Shown here piece after piece: positions 26,049-30,810 of a stretch of 30,810 bases of DNA (position 1 is its first letter; every line of letters begins with the position of its first letter). The position numbers and the translations under genes are program-made. Location of the stretch: assembly GCA_003248755.1 (NCBI GenBank), contig QFQW01000039.1, positions 1-30,810 on the forward strand, in the 5' to 3' direction. The DNA comes from Chryseobacterium sp. Its GTDB lineage: Bacteria > Bacteroidota > Bacteroidia > Flavobacteriales > Weeksellaceae. The notes below the pieces were generated by a model. It did no database searches. It was not told the DNA's origin and saw only the letters and a list, made by a program, of their open reading frames with translations.

Positions 26049-26075
26049 AATTGTACATACTTCGTATGCACAATT
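26049..26075. repeat. Long hairpin after copy B
   Basis: AATTGTACATAC and GTATGCACAATT pair over a TTC loop (12 bp, one mismatch). It has no T run and does not look like a terminator. It shares the short TTC loop used by the other hairpins in this part of the element. Confidence 0.6.
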
Positions 26076-26232
26076 ACCATTTTAAGAATGACTAAAAAAC
26101 GCAAATGGATAATTATAAATAACACCCGAAAGGAAACCAAACCCCACGCTCTGCCCACGCCAAGAAAAAATACGGCTTAAGCCAGGCGCCAACCGCACAA
26201 GCCCAACGCTTCGCCTGTCTTCTATGGCATTG

Positions 26233-26409
26233 CCACCGATTTGCAACTGTCATACTTTTTGCGTTGTTTTTGCCAACGCGCTACAGCACATTGCCATCCT
26301 CGTTCCTGCGGTGGCAAAGAGCTGTCCCAACACCCAAAAAACAAAGCAAAAAGGCACTTCACTCCAACCACCACCACCGTTCCGTTTATGCCAGTATGCA
26401 AATCGGTGG
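26233..26409. repeat. Nested inverted repeat 1
   Basis: CCACCGATTTGC (26233-26244) is perfectly complementary to GCAAATCGGTGG (26398-26409). Enclosed are GCGTTG/CAACGC (26261-26278) and a stem made of ACAGC/GCTGT with inner TTGCCA/TGGCAA (about 26283-26325). This makes a multi-branch fold. Confidence 0.65.
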
Positions 26410-26417
26410 AAGCTAAG

Positions 26418-26504
26418 TTACATAATGTGGCATTATAGTACATTTTCCCCACGCTTATAGGCGACTATGCCAACGCAAAAATGTCCTATAATAACATTAT
26501 GTAA
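26418..26504. repeat. Nested inverted repeat 2
   Basis: TTACATAATGT (26418-26428) pairs perfectly with ACATTATGTAA (26494-26504); inside, ATTATAG and ACATTTT on the left meet CTATAAT and AAAATGT on the right with a few unpaired bases. The apical part carries one CCAACGC copy. Confidence 0.7.
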
Positions 26505-26526
26505 AATAGCCAATGCCATAGTCCGC

Positions 26527-26578
26527 TACCCGAAAAAATATCCCAACGCACCATCCCAACGCTCATATTTTTCGGGTA
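26527..26578. repeat. Inverted repeat 3 with two CCAACGC copies in its loop
   Basis: TACCCGAAAAAATAT (26527-26541) pairs with ATATTTTTCGGGTA (26565-26578), one bulged A. The 23-base loop contains CCAACGC twice. Confidence 0.75.
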
Positions 26579-26653
26579 TCGGAAGCCGTATTTTTTCTTC
26601 CCAACGCCTTGCCCTCGCTTCTTTCCACGCTCCCCGCCACCCATTTCAGCGGT

Positions 26654-26842
26654 GCAGGGATAAAAAGGCATAAGTTGTTTATATCCCAAGTGCTTACGGC
26701 AGGTGCAAACAGCGTGGTTTCATTGCATTGCACTTCGCTTGATTTGCACCCGCCTCAGCACCGCACAGCAAGCGTATTGCGAAACGCATACCCTTGCTTT
26801 TCCCCACCGCTAACAGTTTTGGATATGCCTTTTTATCCCTGC
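26654..26842. repeat. Nested inverted repeat 4 with a perfect 19-bp stem
   Basis: GCAGGGATAAAAAGGCATA (26654-26672) is perfectly complementary to 26824-26842. The 151-base interior holds GGTGCAAA/TTTGCACC (26702-26709 with 26743-26750, extendable by GGC/GCC outward) and a second hairpin AGCAAG..GTAT / GCATACCCTTGCT (about 26767-26798). It gives a two-branched fold on a long stem. Confidence 0.8.
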
Positions 26843-27044
26843 GAGTTGTTTGCCCCATTGCCAACGCTCTTAAAGAAATTTTCGTTTCCGATTGACTTTT
26901 TCTGAAGCATTGAAAAGAAGAAATTTCAGTGATTGAAACTTGATTGAAACTTGAAAATGAAAAGAAGATTGGTTTATCGGTACCCGGTCAATAAATAAAA
27001 AAATGTAAGCAAAGTTAGGTGGCTTCCACAAGCCCAACGCTCAA

Positions 27045-27154
27045 AAAAAAGCAAAAGACTACGGCATAATGGCAAGGCATTTATGGTGGCTTTGCCGAGT
27101 TTTTTCGTTGCCTTGCCACCCTTCGGGACTTATTCCGTTTCCTTTTGCTTTTTT
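27045..27154. repeat. Nested inverted repeat 5
   Basis: AAAAAAGCAAAAG (27045-27057) is perfectly complementary to CTTTTGCTTTTTT (27142-27154). An inner stem TGGCAAGGCA (27070-27079) pairs with TGCCTTGCCA (27109-27118), and ACGG with CCGT between them. The last CCAACGC copy precedes it directly. Confidence 0.7.
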
Positions 27155-27175
27155 GCCACGCCACCTTTAAAACGG

Positions 27176-27219
27176 CTTTCTTTTTTTCTTTTTTTTCCCT
27201 TTTTTTCTTTCTTCTTTTC
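27176..27219 (+). other. 44-base pure pyrimidine tract
   Basis: Every base from 27176 to 27219 is C or T, dominated by TTTC blocks. It lies 49 bases before the start codon of the 140-aa gene. Such tracts can form triplex DNA or act as unstructured landing sites; no function is shown. Confidence 0.6.
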
Positions 27220-27267
27220 AAAATATTTCATCGAAGCGGAGCGGACAAAATTTTTAAAGCAGATAGT

Positions 27268-27690
27268 ATGAAAACTCCAAAAATCTACACCTACAGCCCA
27301 AAAAATCAAAAGTCAGCATTTGATTTGTACGCACTCTCCAAAGGTTTAAACAGCGGAAAACCTTTAGAAAACCCCTGCCCGAATTGCTTCGTTATTTCCT
27401 GCCGTAGTAAGGAAGAATTAGACCAATACCGCACCTTATTATTCGGATTATGGAAAGCAAAATATTTTCATCAGTTCTTAGTCGGTTCTGTTATTCCATT
27501 CATCAGAATAAACGATTTTAAAAACCTTGTTTCTGAACAAATGGTACATCTACAGGAAAAACAAAAAGCGTATCAAAAAGATGTTCAAAAATTCAAAGCC
27601 CTGGAGCAAAACGAAAGAGCGATGTATGAACAGCTCCTTTTAATTTCAGAACTCAAACGCATCTACATTTCAAGGCATTTAAAAAGGTAG
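27268..27690 (+). CDS. Small conserved-looking protein, DUF6943-like
   Basis: A 140-aa protein from ATG 27268 (MKTPKIYTYSPKNQ). A longer frame from 27145 would add a Phe-rich leader translated from the inverted repeat and pyrimidine tract, which I reject. The sequence has a basic N terminus, then SGKPLENPCPNCFVISCRSKEELDQYRTLLFGLWKAKYFHQFLVGSVIPFIRI, and ends in a charged coiled-coil-like helix. I associate it, without certainty, with the DUF6943 family found in Bacteroidota mobile elements. No function is known to me. It is the only credible gene between the restriction-modification cassette and the convergent minus-strand module. Confidence 0.65.
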   Translation: MKTPKIYTYSPKNQKSAFDLYALSKGLNSGKPLENPCPNCFVISCRSKEELDQYRTLLFGLWKAKYFHQFLVGSVIPFIRINDFKNLVSEQMVHLQEKQKAYQKDVQKFKALEQNERAMYEQLLLISELKRIYISRHLKR

Positions 27691-27711
27691 CCTTTTCGGC
27701 TACCTTCTTTT
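27686..27711 (+). terminator. Terminator of the 140-aa gene
   Basis: GGTAGCC and GGCTACC pair over TTTTC, overlapping the stop codon, followed by TTCTTTT. Confidence 0.85.
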
Positions 27712-27817
27712 GCGTTTACCATACCCACTGATGTACCGTTATTGCCACTTTGACAGCCATATAAAGGCAATATAAAAGCACCGTTTTATAAAAACGATGC
27801 AAGCGGATGCAGAAAAC

Positions 27818-27892
27818 AAAAAATCCTGCCCAAAGGACAGGATTTGAAAAACTAACCATTGCTGAAAGCTTTATCCACTAAGGCTTTTCAGC
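27818..27892 (-). terminator. Double terminator of the minus-strand module
   Basis: Two hairpins follow the 90-aa gene on the minus strand: GCTGAAAAGC/GCTTTCAGC (27861-27892, overlapping the stop codon) and AAATCCTG/CAGGATTT (27821-27845) with a T run beyond. The second also has a few T on the plus side, so it may work in both directions. Confidence 0.75.
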
Positions 27893-28150
27893 ATTTTTTG
27901 TTTCATCTTTACTTTCGGTATCGTTACTTTCTTCCGCTTGGATAGCAGTTTGAGCTACTGCCGTGGCGATGGTTCCGCCCAATGCTAAATATCCTGCAAC
28001 GGTTACAATAGTGGCAGGAATAGCCACCGGAGCGGTTAAGATTGCACCGCCTACAGCGGTCAACGTGATGCCGATGGCTCTAACGATTTTGAACCATTTT
28101 GGCGTAGGAGCTTTTACACGCTCTACCAAGTTTAAATTATTATTTTTCAT
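27878..28150 (-). CDS. Small membrane protein (possible holin), module gene 4
   Basis: A 90-aa protein with a basic N terminus (NLVERVKAPTPKWFK) and a Gly/Ala-rich hydrophobic region of about 45 residues (IVRAIGITLTAVGGAILTAPVA ... TVAGYLALGGTIATAVAQ) that could form two membrane helices, followed by a very acidic tail. Its start overlaps the end of the preceding gene by 11 bases, so translation is probably coupled. Size, two helices and position after a lysis-type gene fit a holin, but holins are too diverse for a firm call. Confidence 0.6.
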   Translation of the reverse strand: MKNNNLNLVERVKAPTPKWFKIVRAIGITLTAVGGAILTAPVAIPATIVTVAGYLALGGTIATAVAQTAIQAEESNDTESKDETKNAEKP

Positions 28151-28403
28151 TGCCTGAATGTTTTAAATTGTTTTGTTCAATAATGTTGACGCGATGTTCC
28201 AGATAATCTACTTTTTGATTGAGCATACTGTAACTGCTTTTGAATTCGGTTTTGATGAGTAAAGCCATCGTTTTTACTTCGGTCAAATCTTTTTCCATAT
28301 TCTTAAAATCGGAATGAAGTTGTTTGATGAAGTAGGCAACAATCGCCAACAGCATACTAATCAAAGAACCGAAAACGATGTTTAATGTGATTGCATTTTC
28401 CAT
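28140..28403 (-). CDS. Small membrane protein with coiled coil, module gene 3
   Basis: An 87-aa protein with one N-terminal membrane helix (about residues 5-27, NIVFGSLISMLLAIVAYFI) and a C-terminal heptad-like helix (FKSSYSMLNQKVDYLEHRVNIIEQNN). It resembles the phage accessory proteins that sit beside holins or act as spanin-like or haemolysin-XhlA-like factors. The gap to the DUF5675-like gene is 12 bases and it overlaps the next gene, supporting one transcript. Confidence 0.6.
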   Translation of the reverse strand: MENAITLNIVFGSLISMLLAIVAYFIKQLHSDFKNMEKDLTEVKTMALLIKTEFKSSYSMLNQKVDYLEHRVNIIEQNNLKHSGNEK

Positions 28404-28415
28404 TGTTACGGGGTT

Positions 28416-28868
28416 TTAAAATTGAAAATTATTCTCGATGTTGATTTGATTTTCTTCGCTTTGTGCAACGCTCAAAAGCTTTGGGTAAATCATTTGGTAA
28501 GCATCTTTACTTCTTACGATTTGATAATCGCCATCGATAAAGTCGAACCCGAAACCACACAACGGACAACCTGCGGTTTGTCTGAAATTGTTCCCGATGT
28601 GGATGTACACAAAACTGAAATTCGGCAAGCCGTTTATTTCAATCATCCCTTTGTGAAGCTTCGGGAATTTCTGCCGATACTCGGCATTCATTCCGCCCCA
28701 GGTGTTTAATCTTAAAGCGTAATTTCCTTCAGGAATAGCGGTTTGTTTTGGTATTTTGATGGCTCTGATTTTATCTTCCAACAAATAACACTGAAAAATA
28801 TCGTCAATGTACAGCTGGCTCAAAGTGCTTTGTTTGCCTTCAGCAACTCTTATGATTTTTGCTTTCAT
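28416..28868 (-). CDS. DUF5675-like protein, module gene 2
   Basis: A 150-aa protein with the layout of DUF5675: FQCYLLEDKIRAIKIPKQTAIPEGNYALRLNTW, then MIEINGLPNFSFVYIHIGNNFRQTAGCPLCG and a basic C-terminal stretch. The conserved H...GC arrangement invites comparison with peptidoglycan-modifying enzymes, but no activity is established that I can name. Here the usual GCI/GCL is GCPLCG, with an extra Cys. DUF5675 proteins occur in phage-like clusters; next to two small membrane proteins a lysis role is a reasonable guess. Confidence 0.65.
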   Translation of the reverse strand: MKAKIIRVAEGKQSTLSQLYIDDIFQCYLLEDKIRAIKIPKQTAIPEGNYALRLNTWGGMNAEYRQKFPKLHKGMIEINGLPNFSFVYIHIGNNFRQTAGCPLCGFGFDFIDGDYQIVRSKDAYQMIYPKLLSVAQSEENQINIENNFQF

Positions 28869-28942
28869 CAGTTCTTTATTTATTGTTTTTTAATTGTCTG
28901 ATGTAATTGACATTTCATTTGAAAATCGTTTTTGAAATTAAT

Positions 28943-28973
28943 AAAAAAGCCCTCTCTTGTGAAGAAGGCTTTA
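28943..28973 (-). terminator. Terminator-like hairpin after the 267-aa gene
   Basis: On the minus strand AAAGCC.TCTT / AAGA.GGCTTT-type pairing (28947-28972) is followed by a T run. It lies between module genes 1 and 2 and may partly uncouple their expression, giving more of the first product. Confidence 0.65.
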
Positions 28974-28985
28974 GATTGGATTGGC

Positions 28986-29789
28986 TTAAAACGCATCTTC
29001 AATTCGCAAACAGTTGCCGGAATTGAAAGCATAGTAATTAGCGTTAACCTCTTGGAAGAACTCAATACCGATGCACTGAATTACTGTAACATTCGTTCCC
29101 AAAGTTGGAGTTCCCGGAAGCGTAGCAGTCAATGTAGAGCCTGCGTAAGCCGTATTCAGAGGAATATAATCCGAATACTCAACGATGCTCAGCTCATTGT
29201 TTACGATATCATCAGGTTCGTAAGTTCCGGTTGTTGCGTTGTACACAAAATCGGCAACCACCGCCAAAGCGTTAATCAATCGGAAATGGGTAGTTCCTGA
29301 AGGGGCAGAAATCAAATCGGCTGGGTTAAACGGAGCGATGATAAAATCTGCACTTTCTCTACCTGCGGTATGCTCAACATCATACGGAGCATTGAACACT
29401 CCATTAATGGAAAGCTTTTTATCGAACTCAAAACCCAGTAAATAATTTCTTTGGGTTGAAATTTCAACCTTTCGGTAGCCTCTGGCTTCTGTTCCGTCTT
29501 CCAAGTTGATTTTCTTCATTATAGAAGTTAATCGACCTGTCACCTGGCTATCCGCCATTTTAGACATTAATGCCGAAAGTGCTGTTCTCACAGACTTTCC
29601 GGCTCTTGCACATCCGCCAAACTCGTTCATATTCTCACGAGTTCGTTCAAATTCGGGTGCGGAATTTACCTGTTCTGCGGTTGGTCCGCCAACCATTCCG
29701 GCGAAAAATCCTTGTTGACCTTTTATCTTGAAGTGTCGCACATCGCCGATGGTGCCAACGTACTTCATAAGTCCTTTTTGTCTTGCCAT
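28986..29789 (-). CDS. 267-aa unknown protein, module gene 1 (possible structural protein)
   Basis: A 267-aa protein with no signal or membrane segment. The N-terminal part (MARQKGLMKYVGTIGDVRHFK, GFFAGMVGGPT, FERTRENMNEFGGCARAGKSVRTALSALM) has the stamp of a family I have seen in Bacteroidota genomes with the pattern 'KGTIGx..F.K ... RTREN..EFG.a..AGK..R', whose function I do not know. The rest is Thr/Asn/Gly-rich and strand-like. It is the first, best-promoted and terminator-insulated gene of the module, as expected for an abundant product; a coat or particle protein is one guess. Confidence 0.6.
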   Translation of the reverse strand: MARQKGLMKYVGTIGDVRHFKIKGQQGFFAGMVGGPTAEQVNSAPEFERTRENMNEFGGCARAGKSVRTALSALMSKMADSQVTGRLTSIMKKINLEDGTEARGYRKVEISTQRNYLLGFEFDKKLSINGVFNAPYDVEHTAGRESADFIIAPFNPADLISAPSGTTHFRLINALAVVADFVYNATTGTYEPDDIVNNELSIVEYSDYIPLNTAYAGSTLTATLPGTPTLGTNVTVIQCIGIEFFQEVNANYYAFNSGNCLRIEDAF

Positions 29790-29834
29790 TGTTTTAAAAT
29801 TTAAGAGTTAATAAATGCTTTGCTATAGCTTTTA

Positions 29835-29865
29835 CAAAGTTCTATCTATCTCATTTTATGAGCAA
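29835..29865 (-). promoter_or_regulatory. Promoter of the minus-strand module with a palindrome between its boxes
   Basis: On the minus strand TTGC (29865-29862) is followed after 19 bases by GAACTTTG (29842-29835, one mismatch to TAnnTTTG). The palindrome CTCAT-TTT-ATGAG (29850-29862) lies exactly between them, where a repressor would block transcription. Confidence 0.5.
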
Positions 29866-30058
29866 TACACAAGGCTGTACAATGTAATGCAATGCGGTGC
29901 TATCGCACCGAAAACATACATTTTCAAAATTCAGAACAGCAATTAGTTTGAGAAATCGGAGGAAGAAGCAAGGATAAAAAACAGAAAAAGTATAGTGTTT
30001 CAATACCCTTAATTAGCTATTTTTATGCGGTAGATATTTGTAAAATAAAAAGGTTGTC
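29866..30058. other. Gene-free right end of the element
   Basis: No gene is seen between the module promoter and the right attachment candidate. A small hairpin CGGTGC/GCACCG with TATC loop sits at 29895-29910. The rest is AT-rich. Confidence 0.5.
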
Positions 30059-30080
30059 AAAAGTTGTACTTATGTTGTAC
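30059..30080. repeat. Right-end attachment-site candidate
   Basis: AAAAGTTGTAC (30059-30069) repeats 14988-14998 exactly, and a second GTTGTAC follows at 30074-30080. Similar, shifted sequence continues on both sides (left: CTTAGTACTC; right: TTATGTTGTACTTC). The two copies are 15,071 bases apart. Confidence 0.5.
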
Positions 30081-30198
30081 TTCAAAAAATAAAGTAAGCA
30101 AAACCTATTGATTTACAGACATCTGCAAATCAATTACTGATAATTGAGTGTTAGCAGAAATTTTAACAACTACCCTGTAAACACCAATCAGAACAAAA

Positions 30199-30810
30199 AT
30201 GGACAGAGACAAACCTATAAATATTTCATTAACAAGTACAAATAGCCATACTGTGAAAATTTCAGCAGGACAAGGAAGTTTTTCTATTGGATTGATTGGT
30301 ATGGACAAGAAAAAGTTTGACGTTCTTGTTGAAAACGGTTTACCCATAAATTGGAATTCATTGGACGAATTCAAAACACCAGCAGGTGGACATTGGCCAA
30401 GAATGTTTTATTATTATGGAAACGATATCGGTTTTATTGAATGGGCAAAAAAAAGACCAATTGAAGATTTCAACTGGTATCCAAGCAACACATTTTCAAT
30501 TGATTTGAGTAATGTTGAAATTCGGAACTTCTCTATAAAAGCAAACGAAAATGTAATAAAACTAATTTTAGACAACAAAAGTATTGACAAACAATTTGGT
30601 TTGCAATCACTTTACTTATCAGGAAATATCGAAAATTTTGAGATTGTATCAAACAACGCTAATCCGTTCATAAGCATTGTCCCTACTACGAAAAAGGGAA
30701 AAACCGATTTGCTATATAAACTACCTGTTTTAAAAAGCTTAGATACAATTACTTCGCTTGCTATAACGATTGAGCCGTTAGGACAAGCTTTTGATTGTGA
30801 AAGTTTATTG
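30199..30810 (+). CDS. Unknown protein, 3' end outside the window
   Basis: An uninterrupted frame of 204 codons runs from ATG 30199 (MDRDKPINISLTSTNSHTVK) to the window end. Codon use and sequence look real. I do not recognise a family. Residues about 1-95 contain many aromatics (GGHWPRMFYYYGNDIGFIEWAKKRP), and the later part has alternating hydrophobic positions (SIDLSNVEIRNFSIKAN, SLYLSGNIENFEIVSN) that suggest stacked strands, perhaps a leucine-rich-repeat or solenoid-like protein. It lies outside the proposed element, 118 bases beyond the right attachment candidate. Confidence 0.6.
   Translation, partial: MDRDKPINISLTSTNSHTVKISAGQGSFSIGLIGMDKKKFDVLVENGLPINWNSLDEFKTPAGGHWPRMFYYYGNDIGFIEWAKKRPIEDFNWYPSNTFSIDLSNVEIRNFSIKANENVIKLILDNKSIDKQFGLQSLYLSGNIENFEIVSNNANPFISIVPTTKKGKTDLLYKLPVLKSLDTITSLAITIEPLGQAFDCESLL

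Larger units (their letters stand above)
26203..27040 (+). repeat. Eight same-strand copies of CCAACGC
   Basis: Exact CCAACGC occurs at 26203, 26273, 26470, 26543, 26556, 26601, 26861 and 27034, all on the plus strand; I saw none in reverse orientation in this interval. One copy would be expected per about 16 kb by chance. Several near-matches (CCCACGC, CCACGC) lie among them. Copies tend to sit in loops or next to stems of the inverted repeats. Confidence 0.8.
26076..27160. other. 1.1-kb non-coding region with nested inverted repeats and CCAACGC motifs
   Basis: No frame here has plausible coding character; the open frames overlap each other on both strands and consist of low-complexity Pro/His/Cys/Phe-rich translations. 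The region is more GC-rich than its surroundings. It contains five long inverted repeats, described separately, and eight copies of CCAACGC. A 10-bp palindrome GGCTTAAGCC lies at 26174-26183, and a tandem GATTGAAACTT pair near 26931-26952. It may be a structured RNA, a replication or transfer origin, or decayed sequence kept by selection on structure. Confidence 0.6.

Noticed and set aside
26203..27040. CRISPR array
   Set aside because: The repeat unit is only seven bases, spacing is irregular, and no cas gene is present.
26076..27160. Retron or group II intron RNA
   Set aside because: No reverse transcriptase is encoded anywhere in the window, and no intron domain V-like hairpin was recognised.
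27145..27267. 41-residue N-terminal extension of the 140-aa gene
   Set aside because: It translates an inverted-repeat arm and the pyrimidine tract into a Phe/Ser string; the Met at 27268 begins normal-looking protein.
26222..27271. Many open frames of 60-98 codons on both strands
   Set aside because: They overlap one another, are Pro/His/Cys/Phe-rich, and cut across inverted repeats. The region is better explained as structured non-coding DNA.
15103..30080. Tailed prophage or conjugative element
   Set aside because: No terminase, portal, tail, relaxase or type IV secretion genes are seen; only integrase, replicase, cargo and a small unknown module.
30120..30200. Integron-type cassette site upstream of the last gene
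   Set aside because: A GTTAGC-like core is present but no paired core or attC-like fold could be made out, and the broken recombinase lacks an obvious IntI-specific insert.

Overview
The window looks like a chromosomal stretch from a low-GC member of the Bacteroidota, probably family Weeksellaceae (Chryseobacterium, Kaistella or Elizabethkingia type). This rests on protein style, on Bacteroidota-type -7 boxes (TAnnTTTG) and on the gene content (MutS2, glgB-glgA-glgC, paired VOC/SRPBCC genes, a VirE_N primase-helicase). No rRNA, tRNA or CRISPR array was seen.

Region 1 (1-14.7 kb) is ordinary chromosome. An outer-membrane porin-like gene lacks only its first base. A secreted YceI-like gene and mutS2 follow on the plus strand. 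A long minus-strand run then reads, in transcription order: SRPBCC, double-VOC, SRPBCC, VOC, VOC, RibD/DHFR-like, and a truncated SRPBCC remnant against the mutS2 terminator. Next come a DUF3108 secreted protein and the glycogen operon glgB-glgA-glgC. A tyrosine recombinase broken by a one-base slip in a poly-A run (13902-14740) closes the region.

Region 2 (about 14.98-30.08 kb) is interpreted as one integrated mobile element of about 15.1 kb. Copies of GTTGTAC cluster at both ends, and an 11-base identity (AAAAGTTGTAC) at 14988 and 30059 is the best att candidate. Plus-strand genes: a 405-aa phage-type integrase, a Crp/Fnr regulator with an MBL-fold lactonase-like hydrolase, an unknown 302-aa protein, an excisionase-like HTH protein, a VirE_N/VapE primase-helicase, a restriction-modification pair (N6-adenine methyltransferase overlapping a PD-(D/E)XK-type protein), and a 140-aa protein. 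Minus-strand genes form a module: a 267-aa protein of unknown function, a DUF5675-like protein and two small membrane proteins that could be holin-like.

The most unusual content is non-coding. Two diverged copies of a roughly 230-base array of hairpins, closed by long-range GGATAAGTA/TACTTATCC arms, flank the restriction-modification cassette and show paired compensatory changes. After the second copy, about 1.1 kb without a convincing gene holds five nested long inverted repeats and eight same-strand copies of CCAACGC. These suggest a cargo-exchange slot plus an origin-like or structured-RNA region. No relaxase, tail, portal or terminase genes are visible, so the element is not an obvious ICE or tailed prophage.

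Region 3 (after about 30.08 kb) begins an unidentified gene that runs off the window.
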